A DNA stretch of 64,000 bases. Source: Anseranas semipalmata (Eukaryota > Chordata > Aves > Anseriformes > Anseranatidae). This document shows, in pieces, positions 27,101 through 38,911 of this stretch; the first letter of the stretch is position 1, and the number at the start of each line of letters is the position of its first letter. The notes under the pieces are model-generated. The model saw nothing but the letters and a program-made list of their open reading frames with translations, was not told the origin of the DNA and ran no database searches. Location of the stretch: positions 429,079 to 493,078 of the forward strand of contig VXAA01002199.1 in assembly GCA_013399115.1 (NCBI GenBank), read 5' to 3'. The translations under genes and the position numbers were made by a program.

Positions 27101-27801
27101 TAACAAGAGCTATCAAATTAGCTTGTTTTTCCCCAGATTTTTAGTCCCAGAGCTATGCTTGACTACTTGGAGTTAGCAATAATATATGCTACTTCTATAT
27201 TTTGTGTAGCTGATACTTTCTGACATTGATGTGCACATGATGGCACCAAGTATTGAGATAAGATTTACTGTCCTACGAACTCTAACAGTAACCAACTATT
27301 GACTAAATACTTCATATTGTAAAAGTAATACACAGCTTAGAGGTTGCTCAATTAAGGAAAATTAGATTGCATCATCCTATTTATCTCATTGACTTAGAAC
27401 AATGATCAGTGGAAACTCAGTATAATATACTTATCTGTTACGAAATTATCCTCTGTGATTGTACCCATCCAAGAAAAAGAAGAAAGACTACTTGAAGGTC
27501 ATCTTCTGGTTAGGGAGGGTTATGACTCAAGTTAAAAAACAAAAACGTAAGAATGGTCAAACATTTTCCTGATGAACATTGGAAATATATTTTAATTATG
27601 CTCAGTGATATGATTAATCATTTCCCATCTTCCCATAAATTTCTTCCATCTTGCACAAAGTTCTGAATTCTTTGGCAGATAACAAAACCTTTTGTAGTAA
27701 TGATTGCTAGCACTTTTTACTAAGCAAATATTTAAGAAGTTCTGACACTTACAAGAGGTTCCAGGAAATATTAATCCAGTTGGATGTTTAAAACCAAACA
27801 T

Positions 27802-27804
<3 letters not shown>
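24172..27804. other. Unique non-coding DNA, no gene seen
   Basis: AT-rich DNA. The longest frame is minus strand 26226-26624 (132 codons), rich in S, L, F and P because the plus strand there is a GGA/GAA-rich purine stretch (about 26330-26420). It matches no protein I recognise. No CR1 ends were found. Confidence 0.65.

Positions 27805-27843
<39 letters not shown>
27805..27843. repeat. Poly-A tract (A32) followed by G7
   Basis: Thirty-two A followed by seven G form an unbroken 39-nt purine tract. The sequence upstream is not recognisable as a retroposed gene, so it may be only a simple repeat. Homopolymers of this length are also error-prone in assembly. Confidence 0.85.
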
Positions 27844-29021
27844 TGTGGTGCTGAAGTTTTTCCCAAAAAATGAGACAGTGGGGTTAGCAGATGTAAAGAG
27901 AGACTAAATTAATATATTAGACCTGATGTAAAGACCAACCTGTAACAGATGATGGGGGAGGAACAGGAAGTGAGAAAGCTACTGCACCTTTGTCTTCAAC
28001 AAAGAATTCCCTCTAGTGTTTGCTCTCCTGGTTGGGGAAGGGTACAGATGGAGTGTGAGAGGTCTTTAAGAAGGCTTTATTCATTTAGGTCTCCTCAACT
28101 TTTCTGAACATACTTGTCTCAAAATAATATAAGCTGATTCCGAGAGATGATTTGACCCATCTAACTGGCAAACATACAGCGTTTATGGCTGTAGACATGC
28201 CCTCCATAGGCCAAATGAAACGTCATCACCTTAAAAAAGTCAGGCACTTTTATTGTCAATTAAAGAAATCTTGAGTTTATTGTGAGTAAAATCCCAGAGT
28301 CCACGGAGGCACATTTCAGGCACATTGACATCTGCCTGAATCATAACTTGCAGAATTTGACCCAATAGCACAATTGGCCTAAGGTATATTTTACTGTTAA
28401 ATTTATAACTTTTCATTGTCTTCAACAGTCCTGGACAGACATGAGGTTGTGTACACAGACCTTAAAACAGAGGAAAAAGCCTGGTTATCTGAGTGTCTTG
28501 CTGTGGTGGAACCAGTGAATAAATGAGAAAGACTGGGGAAGCATGGATGAGAAGGTGGGACAAAAAGAGAGCAATAAATTCTGAGGTGGAACTATCATGT
28601 AAATACAGACTTGCTGGGAGAGGCAAAGGAAACTTTTGCCTCCTTATTAGCACAAGTCAATGCAGCACATGTTCCTCCAACAATCAGACTCATCTGCCCC
28701 TGCAGCACTACAAATCAGTGTAGAAGCCCTCATGTAGCAATCAGTTAGATAAAACTCATATACCATCATGAAGTCAGTATACTCACATCTGCTCATTTCA
28801 AAGCCAGTAAATGATGTTGGTGGGGTAAGCTCAAATTAAATTTATGTTGAAATTAAATATGACAACAAGTACTAAAGACTGATAAGACTCAATTCAATAT
28901 AAAAGCTAAGGTGAACGTATTAGAATTTTCTGAGGGAATTTACGTGGTCTGAAATCTATTAGTAATAATGCAATATTAAAACTCTATGTTGCACTGGACT
29001 TCAAAAGAATGAATTCTTTGA
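27844..29021. other. Unique non-coding DNA, no gene seen
   Basis: Ordinary AT-rich DNA with no open frame above 70 codons and no repeat family recognised. Confidence 0.65.
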
Positions 29022-29038
29022 TTTTTTTTTTTTTTTTT
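29022..29038. repeat. Poly-T tract (T17) at the left edge of a gap
   Basis: Seventeen T followed by CCCCTCACAGGAAT and then the gap. The homopolymer is the probable reason the assembly broke here. T17-CCCC-TCACAG also looks like a strong 3' splice acceptor on the plus strand, though no exon is supported. Confidence 0.85.
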
Positions 29039-29052
29039 CCCCTCACAGGAAT

Positions 29053-29143
29053 NNNNNNNNNNNNNNNNNNNNNNNNNNNNNNNNNNNNNNNNNNNNNNNN
29101 NNNNNNNNNNNNNNNNNNNNNNNNNNNNNNNNNNNNNNNNNNN
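29053..29143. other. Assembly gap (91 N), probably an unmerged overlap
   Basis: Ninety-one N separate two identical 14-base sequences: CCCCTCACAGGAAT at 29039-29052 and again at 29144-29157. The simplest reading is that the two contigs overlap by these 14 bases and the gap holds little or no missing sequence. A true short tandem duplication spanning the gap is the alternative. Confidence 0.8.
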
Positions 29144-29157
29144 CCCCTCACAGGAAT

Positions 29158-31087
29158 GTTTGAATGTCCTATTAGTGCTGGTAGGCTGAAAATGGGGAGT
29201 CAAATGACTGCTGGAAGCACAGATGTTCTTGAAACGTGGGCTTACCTTTAGAATAAAATCTGCAGAAATATTTAGACACTGACGTTCCATCAGTTTCGTG
29301 TTGGTGCCTGAATATCTTTGAGGATCTAGCCCTTTATTATAGTGTAAGTAAACAGGAACATCTAAGATAAGACAACCTGAGTTTTAAAGAACCTGAACAT
29401 CTGCAGTTATTATTGACTCCAATGAAAACTACACGTTCAGTGGCAGGAAAGCGGAGCATAGTAAGCGTATGCAAAAAAAATAAAATCAGTCCACTAGAAT
29501 AAATTTATCCTTATGAATAATTGCTGCAGCTTTGCTGTCTGATAGCAATCCTCTGCACATCACCCAGTCATAGAATCAGTCCTGTCCCTTTTCTTGCGAA
29601 GTGGCGGTTAAGGAAGAGAATGATTAGTAAGAAGATTTTGCTCTCTAGATATTGATCCCAGGACTGAGGTGCAGAGGATTTTTGGAATGCAAGAGAATAA
29701 TAAACTTTATCTGAAAGCTGCTTCCACATTTATTTCATCTGCAGTGCTCCTTGTTTATTCTCATATTTTTCAGGTGAAGTGTGTGCTTTATAGTCTGATT
29801 AATAATCTTGGAGATTCCTGGTGAAAGTCATTTAAGGGGCAGATTTGTCCATTTTCCAGAGTTCTCCTGAGTTTTGCACACTTTTTTGTAAATTTGAAAC
29901 CCAATTCAGTGATGATTCTAAATCAGTATCTACGTTCATTTAAAAAAAAAAAAAGAGAGAGGGAATGGTTTGTTTTGCTTTTCTTTTCTTTCTTATTTCC
30001 TTAATTTTTGTACAGTCTGTCTATACTGGCATTTGATATGTAGACTTTTTTTCTTTTATGCAAAAAAACATACAAACAGTTGCTCCTCTTACACATCTGA
30101 TGCAATAATAATATTGGTATCGGCCTCAGTGAACTGGAATTTCCTGCATAGTGGACATACCATACCAGAAGCGTCAGTTAGTTAAGCCACCAGATAAACT
30201 AGTGACTTTCTCAAAGCTGCTCCTTCCATTACAGAATATAGGCCACTTATGCTTCCTCCATATAGTCTGTCCTAGGCAAAGTTTAGCGTACTCTTTCAGA
30301 GCCAAATTGCCTGAAAGGCTGTCACTTCAACCCCATGAGCTTCTCTGCTTTGAAAGATAGGCCCATGGTCTGTCTCAGTAGCAAGAGGTTACTTATACAC
30401 ATAATTATGTTTTGGAAATGTATCCATGAGAGAACATTCTTTTCATGGCAATACTACTGGCTTAATTGAATAAGTCAACTCCTTTGCTATCTTAAGATTA
30501 CTAAAGAGGATTGCTTTGCAGCATTAGGTCTCTGATGTAAAGTCAGAAAAAAGGCTCCAGGCTCGTCCTTTCTGCAGAATGTAATCCCCATATATTTATC
30601 CACTCTTATTTTCTAAACACATCTGATTTTGCCTAGTATAAAAATCACTCTGACTTCCCTAGGGAAAAACACGTTCCAACACATCTGTGCAGGAACAGCC
30701 TCTGATAAAATGGAGCAGCAGAAAGAAACACAGTCTTCACAGTGTATGTTAATGTAACCGGACTTGGTAGATCCCAGTAGCAAAATGTCTGTTTCTGGTA
30801 CATGGAAATGTGTTGAAGTGTAATTAATTTTGTTATGATGTAAGTACTTTCTGAAAACCCTAGAAAAAGTAATAGGGTAACAAAAATATTCTTTTCTATT
30901 TTTACCCAAGAAAACAATGGTGAGGTTTTAATTTAGCAGAAGGAGTTGAGTTCTCATTCCTTTGGCTGAGAAATTGATCAGATATGCTTACTGACCTATT
31001 TTGAATAGAAAGTGCTGAAGGACAAAGCAAAAACTTTTTAAATAACAGTACCAGAAGAAATATGCAAAGTTATGCAAGATTCATACA
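29158..31087. other. Unique non-coding DNA, no gene seen
   Basis: AT-rich DNA with A13 at about 29941-29953. A 'tcatagaatca' word at about 29569 resembles a CR1 end, but nothing CR1-like follows. A 98-codon minus frame at 30613-30909 was read and not recognised. Confidence 0.6.
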
Positions 31088-31640
31088 GTCATAGAATCAC
31101 AGAAATGCTTGTTAGAAAGGACCACTGAAGGTCTCTTCTCCAGCATCCCCATGAAGCAGGAGTATTGCCAAAAGCAGTCAAATAAAGATGGCTTTATCTA
31201 CTCAAGTCTTGAAAAACTCCAAGACTCCAAGAAAGGTGATTTCATCACCTTTCCAGCTAACTGTTCCAGTGACCACCTTGCTAGTGAAAAAGTTTTTTCT
31301 ACTATCCAGCCTGAACCTCCAAATCACAACTTGTGCTTATTTTCCTGAGTTTTACCAGCTGCCACTAGCAAAAAGAGCCTGTCATCTTTGTAACGCTTTC
31401 CTAGTAACAGGAAACCTGTTACTCTTAGCCTCCTCTTTGTCAGACTAAGCAAATGCAGCATCCTCAACTGCTTCTCACAGGTCATGTGCACTTGGCTCCT
31501 CTGTTGGACCTTCCCAAACAGTCTTTGCCCATCCGTGATCTTGTCCTTGTTGTGTGCACTATCCCATCAGGTCTCCTGGATTCTGCTCATGTGATAGTCC
31601 CCAAACTGGCCTGGACTTGCAGTTCTTCTTTGTTGCCCAG
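31088..31640 (-). mobile_element. CR1 LINE, old 5'-truncated copy, minus orientation
   Basis: Starts with 'tcatagaatcacag', the complement of the CR1 3' end, followed by 'gaaaggaccactgaaggtct'. It continues through diverged but recognisable CR1 sequence, such as 'ccaagactccaagaaaggtg' and 'agctaactgttccagtgacc'. A later segment (about 31425-31510) aligns by eye with the CR1 region 'agcctcctct...caggctaa...cctcac'. The copy is much more diverged than the one at 38.5 kb and its frames are broken. The right boundary is uncertain: homology is clear to about 31510 and weaker beyond. Confidence 0.75.
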
Positions 31641-34600
31641 GCTCTGTGCGTTAGTGAACAGACAACTTAGGAAAGCCTCCTCCTTCCTCAAATATAGCAG
31701 TGTGATCAAAGAAAACGTACCTTTACTGATTGACATGGGTGTTGTAGCTGTGCATTCATTGGCAGTTGAATGCATCTGCTCCTTCCTCGGCTCTTACCCT
31801 TGACCAGAAAGACTAAAGATAGCACCACCTGAGCCCTTGTTCCCCCTCATCTCCAGAGCCCAATTGTCATCGTTGTCATTGACCTGCTCAGGTATACCTC
31901 TAGCTGTGTCACTGGTGCCTGAAAGGTTGATTGCCAGGGACAGTAGTCAGAAGGTTGGAAACTAGAAGTCTATTCAAGTCTGAAAGAGTCCTGATGAAAT
32001 TCTGAAATGATGTACACATCTTGAAGAAAAGTGTATTCTGAACAGGGTGATCTTCATCCACTTTGCATCCCCAAGGATGACAACTGAAAATGCAGGTGAC
32101 TGCATCATACATTGCTGACAAGACAAATCATTGCATACATTACTGCAAGACAAATCAAATCATTAGAGTTATAAATACTGAATTCACATTTGCAAACAAG
32201 GAAGCTAGGGCCCCAGTCAAGGAAAACATCTACAGTCACAGAAATTGTGATTTTAGAGAGATACAGAGGGACTGATTCAACAGTAGCCTGTCAGCAACAA
32301 TTCAGTCCGTAAAAAATAATGTCAATTTAGCAAAATTTTAAAAATGTTGTTAGCTTTGCTTCCATTTCATTCTCTACATTCTATCTAAAACATCGAATTT
32401 TGATATGTTCCACTCCGAAGTGGTAAAGAATAGCAGATACAACATTACAGTGTTAAAGCATCATGGTGACTGTACTTTTTTGTTGTTGTTTTTGTTCCAC
32501 AAAAGGAACAATCTAACAAAGCAGAACAAAAAGTTCATACCCAAATATCTGTGCAAATGGCAGGGAATAATAAAGCAAAGCTCCTTCTAAATAGTTATTA
32601 TCAGTGAATGCTGTGTGCTAAAGCTGGTGTCAGAATGCAGAATACTTTGGCATTCAAGGGGGAGGGGGGGTTATGCAATACAAAAGGTGCATAAGTTTCC
32701 TTCCTCATGTATATTGAGATAGGTGGGTATCTATTTACATGCCCACATCAGTGCATGTACTCTAGCTCAGAAAGGGTTAATCAAGGGCATAATTACCTCT
32801 CCAGTTGGAATTAGCTTGCCAGTCAGAAAAGATATGGGGAAACCTGTAGCCTAGGGCAAAATGGGGGCAGTGAGTGGGATGTTGTATGCTATTTTCACAG
32901 CTTTGCTCAGCCTGTTTCAGAAGTGCTGCTAAAGGCAATGTGAGGTATGCAGGGGGAGAGCAGCTAAGAGTGGAGGAAAGAATAAGAAAATCTCTTGCTG
33001 CTGAGGTTATGATCCTTGGACTGTCAGACAAAAGGTGGCTTTTCCCTGGCAAAAGAGGAAACGGTAGCTCTTGATATGACAGAACTTGCGAGCCATAGGT
33101 CTAGAAATATGGCCGTTTGGACTTGGATATGACTTCTTATTTTTTCTAATGGCTAGTGTATGCTATTCCCTACAGAAAGCAATGTGATAAAATAGCCAGC
33201 CTTGCTGTGGGACTAAAGCAGAGACTGAGTTCCTTGTCATACCTTCCTGTAAAAATTAGTGCTTCTAAAGTCTTTTTATTTTTAAAATTCCCTTTTGGTC
33301 TATACTCTTCATAAGCAGTGGGAAGGATGAGATGGGAAGGAAAGTGCCTCATGAAATTAGCTACAAGACAAGGAGTATCAGAGGGGAGATGGAGCTTCAT
33401 CATGTTCATTATGTTTAACACAGTGAATTTCTGAGGTAAAACAAGTTTCACGGTTTGCTAAGAGGTGTGTGAGATATGAACAGCCCACAGAAATATTTTG
33501 CACTTGAGGTTGTTTCTACAGCTTTGAGATGGTACAAGATATTTTATTCTTTCCTGTTGAATAATCTCATAGAGCTTAATGATGCACATCATGGTTTCAT
33601 AGCACTGCAGAAGATACCAATGCAGCTAGTGGAATGCCTTCTTTGGGAAATGGACTGATGATAAGCTGGGTGGAAGAGATTATACAATGAAATAGTCTGT
33701 TATTCCAAAATAAGGAAGTTCTAAATAAAATGCACCTCTGAAACAGACTACTTCAGAAATCAGCCTTCAGAAAACATGAGAAGCTGATATGTAAAGGTCT
33801 TTGGGAAGGCACACTGGCAGAGAAGTGAGTGAAGAAGTGTTGCCATCTAATGAGAGCAGCTGTCATAACAATATAATAATAAACTATTTCCATAGAAAGT
33901 AAAGATAAGAAACAACAAAGGATGTAACAAAGTTCTAGAAATTCAGTATAAGAGGAGGAAAAAGGAATGCTCATTTTGCAGGAGTGCAAGCTGCAGTTGA
34001 TACTGAAAAGGGTGAATGACTTCTTTGTTTCCATTTTCAGGCATTGTTTTGTAGTTAAAATATTTATGAAGTAGGTATTTTTAAAAGGAGGCAGAACAAT
34101 AGTCCTAAATACAGAAGTAACAGTTTGGAGGATGTCTAGATAAAATAAATGTGGCCATGTTGCATGGGCCTAATGAAAATTAGTGCAGTATACTTATTAG
34201 GAGAGGTTCTTCTGATAGTGGCTAGGGAACGAGTGCCACTGATGATTTGAATATGTGTGCTGTCTTCTGAAGAAAATATTGATACAGAATGTATCCTCTG
34301 GGATAGCTCCAAATACCAAAGGGTACTTTATTACTTAAGAGCCTTGGGAGTCAAACCTGTTGCAAGGTACCAAAGGAACTAAGGTAAGGCAGAGGCCTGT
34401 GATGGTGGTTGACTTGCTTATCCCCGAAGAAAACAGAACAGTTTGATTCTGAGCTAGGTAAATGTCAGCGCTTTTCTGAATGATCTGCATTAAGGCCTTA
34501 TGCACCAGTGCTTTAAAAATAACAGCAGACCTGTTTGCAGCTGAGAAGTTGTATAGAATACAGAACTGGATTTGCCTTTCTGCAATTCACTGTCTTTTTT

Positions 34601-35974
34601 GTATTTTATAACTAGTGAATAGAGGGTAAGTTACAGGAGGAAATGCTGTTTCACGTGCAGAGGAAAGACACAGGGACAGGGAGATGTGTTCTGATAAGGC
34701 AGTTTCTTCAGTTCTAAAGGTAATGGCAATGTCTGGTCTCACTCTATAATAATATCCATTTCTCCAGATGGAAGAATAATATAAACAAGTCTGTAAAATA
34801 GTGCTGCTAACCATCCTGGCTGTACGATAGAACTGAGCCTTACATCTGCTGGGAACAAAGAAGCTAAAATAGTGCAGATCCTGAAAATGACTGCTGGCAG
34901 GAACATTGCCATAAAAATAAAACTCCTTGCTCGTGTCTCCTGGCAGACGTGTGGATCAGGCATTTCAATAAACACTTATTTCTGACAGATTTTGGGACAG
35001 ACATATATATACACACACACATATACATATACAGGTATATGGAGGAATAGTTATATGTCTTATTAGTGGCACCAAAAGTTCCCTTAATCAGGAGAAAACA
35101 TAAGCAGCTCACTTATATGGCTCTACAGCCTTAATAACAAAGAAACTTAAATTGTTTTCTTCTTGTCCCACTCTGTGCAGGAATATAAAATATACATAAG
35201 TCAGTGGTTACATGTGTGGGTGGTCTTTGCAGATTAATTTGACATAGGAGATGGCTGAATATGAAATAGATGCATAACATATTCTTAGGAAAGTTGTTTT
35301 TAGGCCAACAGATGATGTCTTTGGTCATGTGTCCACATCATGCTCTCAGAGGTTCATGCTACATGGATTTCTGAAACTCAAAATGAGATAAAAAAAGCTT
35401 GAGTCTACACAGCACTGGTAAAGTTTTCATAGAGTTTTTCTTCTAATTATTGAAAGACTAGGTAAATCTAGAGTAATACAACATGTGACAACAATGCAAT
35501 GCTGAGATTGTTGATTAACAGATATAAAGAATTCCAGCTTTGTAACAATGTCCTCTGCCTTACACTAGTTCACTTCCAAGGTTCCCTAGAGCATGCAATG
35601 GTTTCTGTATCATACACAGCTAGAAATTCCATACCTCTGACAGTGCCAAATCCACTATAAATTAAATTAAATATGTCCTTTATCGTAATTTATTACTCCC
35701 AGTCTGTGGATTGCTGCAACAGTTTCAAACATCTGGACTTGTCATGTTATATTATCTCAGAACAATAACCGTAAGCTGAGAGATTGGTCTGTTTAATAGA
35801 GTGGTATCTTTGCACAGCCAAAAAATCACAACCAAAAACATGCGTGCTTCCCTGCTTAGGGCTTTATGTGAGGACAGTGTACACTGTACCTCTTTGTGCC
35901 TTCATCTTAGATTTTGAGTGGAGATTGATTTAATAGAAAGGAGTGCTTTATGTTTGGTTGGGTTTATTTTTTAA
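31641..35974. other. Unique non-coding DNA, no gene seen
   Basis: AT-rich DNA. It includes a G5-A-G7 run near 32658-32670 and an (AT/AC)n stretch at 35001-35040. Frames reach 93 codons (33170-33451 and 33753-34034, minus) without recognisable motifs. The first 150-200 bp could still be the far 5' part of the neighbouring CR1. Confidence 0.6.
35001..35040. repeat. (TA)n/(CA)n mixed dinucleotide repeat
   Basis: Alternating purine-pyrimidine stretch: ATATAT, then ACACACACAC, then ATATACATATAC. A typical compound microsatellite, likely polymorphic. Confidence 0.85.
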
Positions 35975-36089
35975 ACAGAGGGGTGGACATTATGGTTTAA
36001 TGGAGGGCTTGGTAGTGTTAGGTTATAGGTTGGACAGGATGATCTTAGAGGTCTTTTCCAACCTAAATGATTCTGTGATTCTGTGATTA
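35975..36089 (+). mobile_element. CR1 LINE 3' end, plus orientation
   Basis: A severely 5'-truncated CR1 copy of about 115 bp. It contains 'ggttggacaggatgatctt', then 'agaggtcttttccaaccta', and ends in the CR1 terminal octamer repeat 'gattctgtgattctgtgatt'. It is the only copy here in the plus orientation. The left boundary is estimated, since similarity fades near 35975. Confidence 0.88.
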
Positions 36090-36391
36090 TTCTTGAGCAG
36101 GACAGGAAAAAAAAACCCACCTCTTAGAAGTCTTCTACTAAGGTTTCATTCATTGCTATGTGGTATATGACCTTTTTAGTAGCTATTCAAACAGAGGTGA
36201 ATATCTATCTAATGCAATCCATGTTTCATGATCTGCATTTGTGAGAAGGTCTTGTTATCTGTATTCTGACAAGTGCTGCCTGAGGAAGAAATCCCTTTCC
36301 TTGAGTTATCTGTATGTTTTATCTCATTTTTTTTTCTTTTAATTTTTATAAACTATGATAAATAACTAAATTACTTACATCCTTTTTACAA
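36090..36391. other. Short unique stretch
   Basis: AT-rich DNA between the CR1 end and the ATT microsatellite. Nothing beyond a short T9 run at about 36328 is visible. Confidence 0.6.

Positions 36392-36426
<35 letters not shown>
36392..36426. repeat. (ATT)n microsatellite, about 11.7 units
   Basis: Thirty-five bases of perfect ATT repeat. On the minus strand it encodes the isoleucine run of a chance 60-codon frame. Confidence 0.95.
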
Positions 36427-38530
36427 GATAACAATCTCTAAAGATTCTTTTGGACACATGGAAAGCTTGTATAACCCCAAACTTGGAAAATGCTGGGTGA
36501 GTCTAATGCTGGATTGTCCACAGCCCACTTATAGCTGCCACCAGCTTCCTCCCCTCCTGATGGCACGTCTTGGGAAGCCTAAGAGTAAGTTCATCCCTAC
36601 AGAATAACCTCAGTGCTGGACAAATGGCATATCAGAGCCTGGTGAGCCACTTAAGAGCCACGTGGGAGTGCATTTTGAAAGATAAGTGGGAGCGATGTAA
36701 GCCTCAGCTAGGATTTTCAGGAGTGCTGACTGTATGTGCTGACACACTCGTATGCAGATGGTTTATTTTCTCTGCCTGTGCTTGCTGCTGAACAGACATC
36801 CACCATGTTGAGGTGTTGTGGGCCAAGGCTACCTGCCTGTGCTGACAGGATATATTAGTTCAAAAGCAATGTAATGCTGACGTATCTGCCTGGCTTCCGT
36901 GCCGAGTCTGGCTTGTCTTTGTCGGGGGCTAAGTGCAGGGAAGTAGACATGCTAGTTTACACCTCTGCACATGCTGCTTATGTCATATGAACTTTATTGA
37001 CTGCAAATCTTCAAATGACTTACATGTCTTTGAAAATCCCCCTCCTTTTAGGCTATGAAGAATTTGATTTTACATTTTCAGTCTGGAAAGCCAGAATACA
37101 GTAAAGAGCACACATCAGCTTTGGATGCGAAACAGCCTCTGATCAGGTTTTCAGTTTAAAGGCATTGTAATTTGCTTTTAATTTATACTAAAGTAACTAA
37201 ATCATTTCTGTAGCTAACTGAAATTTTGTATACAAGTTTGCTTCTTAGAAGTTAGAAATAAAGAAAAATTATACTTGTATAAAAATTTACAGGTATAATC
37301 AGTATTGCTTACTCTTCTATTTTGAAGTCTTAATAATGAGAGCCTCTTCTTAAAGAGACCTTCTTGCATATATCAGGCATTTCATTCTGCATTCAATATG
37401 CAGAAAACTTGCTATAGTAAGCTCTATCCTTGGACCTGTGTTGTCATTCTCAGTTTATAAGCTATATATGGTGCTGTCTACAAAACAGGAGTTCTATTTC
37501 ATGAAAAAGTAAATGAGGTTTCAGGATGTTTTTTGTTGCTTTACACATACAAAACCAAAGTCCTTGGAAATGTTTCATGGCAAAGCAAGCAACATACCCA
37601 TAAAACAAATCTTTCAGGATTCTTGTGTGGGAGGCTGAAGTTGAAGTCTCTTGCTGATCCTCCTCTCAGTTCAAACTACAAGTTTTAAAAAAAGAAAATT
37701 GATTTTTCCTGTGGCTATAAATGGTGGGTGTAAAACAAACAGTTCCCGTATTTAGAAGAGATGTCAGAGTAGTACAAGAGGCCCTTTGCAGCCCCGGTCT
37801 TTACATGGTAGTTCTTTCTTCACTAAGAACATTCAGCTGCTTGCTTTCTCTCATTCTTTTTCTCCATTTTCTTCAGCTCTAGCTTGGAGAAGACAATTGA
37901 TAATCTTGTTCATCTCTCCGTACAATTTTCTGGGCACCCAGTTTTGGATCCTTGGTTTAGGGAAAAAAGGAAGGAAGCTTTTCTGAACTGCAACCTCCCC
38001 TTCCAGGGAAGCCCTATAATTCTCTGTGTAGACCTCCCCTGAAATTCCAAATCCTTTTTCTGTTCTATTACGCCCAGATGCTGCTCTGCTTTCCCAATTT
38101 GTTCCCACTGGGAATAGGCTGTCCACTTTCTTGTCTGGAAATAAGGAACTCATTTAGGAAGTGCTATTGCCCTTAGAATATAATGTAGTTTCTCTCAAGT
38201 TTACATTTCTTCTACCATAAAACATATAGTACATCATCACAAGCTTTAATTTGTTTAAAATGTTCTTTTCGTGTTATTTGCAATTTTTGTTACTGAATTC
38301 CATTAATGGATCTTTTAAGAAGTCGGTTGGCACATATTGCTTAAATGCACAATTGAAATTAGCTTCAGTTTGAAGCTCAGATTTGAAAGTATCAGTATGG
38401 TATAGGTTTCTGCAGTATGTATGACAACATTATATTGCCCTCCTGTACCTGAGACGGAACAAAATAAACTCTCTTTGAGGGAGACAGACCACTAGGGTGT
38501 TTCTCCTTACGTGATTACCAAAGCACATAT
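36427..38530. other. Unique non-coding DNA, one weak exon-like frame
   Basis: AT-rich DNA. A minus-strand frame of 100 codons at 37851-38153 has an ordinary amino-acid mix and is preceded, in its own direction, by 'ttatttccag' (about 38133-38142), which looks like a splice acceptor. I do not recognise the protein. Nothing else gene-like is visible. Confidence 0.5.
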
Positions 38531-38911
38531 ATTTCACAGAATGGTTAAAGTTGGCAGGGACCTCTGGAGGACATCTGGTCCAACTCCCTGCTCAAGCAGG
38601 GCCACCCAGAGCTGGTTGCCCATGACCATGTCCAAGTGGCTTTTGAAGATCTCCAAGGGAGACCCCACAACCTCTCTGAGCAACCTGTGCCAGTGCTCTG
38701 TTACCCTCACAGCAGAGAAGTGCTTCCCAATGTTCAGATGCAACCTCCTGTGTTCCAGTTTGTGCCCATTGCCTCTTGTTCTGGCACTGGGCACCATTGA
38801 AAATAGCCTGGCTCCGTCTACATTGCATCCTCCCTCAGGCATTTGTGCACAGTGGTAAGATCTGAGCCCTAAGCCTCTTCTCCAGGCTGAACAGTCCCAA
38901 CTCTCTGTGTG
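38531..38911 (-). mobile_element. CR1 LINE, 5'-truncated, minus orientation
   Basis: A well-preserved copy of about 380 bp. Reading left to right it gives the complement of the CR1 3' end: 'cacagaatggtt', 'ggacctctggagga', 'gtccaactccctgctcaagc', 'agtttgtgcccattgcctct', then 'aggctgaacagtcccaactc'. The 5' end is cut at about 38911, as usual for CR1 insertions. The copy carries the end of ORF2 (separate entry). It is the youngest-looking CR1 here by eye. Confidence 0.95.
38534..38911 (-). pseudogene. CR1 ORF2 C-terminal remnant (reverse-transcriptase protein)
   Basis: The minus-strand frame is open through the whole CR1 fragment and on into flanking DNA (to 38989, 151 codons in total). Residues about 68-120 read like the conserved C-terminal tail of avian CR1 ORF2: '[10 protein letters not shown]', then '[15 protein letters not shown]' ending near residue 108, then 'LEIFKSHLD'. 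From memory of the family, the usual spacing before LEIF has one more residue, so an in-frame 3-base loss is likely. The endonuclease and catalytic reverse-transcriptase regions are absent, so the product could not support retrotransposition. The apparent start codon lies in flanking DNA and is meaningless. Confidence 0.85.

Noticed and set aside
29144..29251. Possible exon after T17-CCCCTCACAG at the gap edge
   Set aside because: The short frame that follows matches nothing known, and the site coincides with an assembly break.
29569..29580. 'tcatagaatca', like a CR1 3' end
   Set aside because: The following bases do not continue as CR1 sequence; a match of this length occurs by chance.
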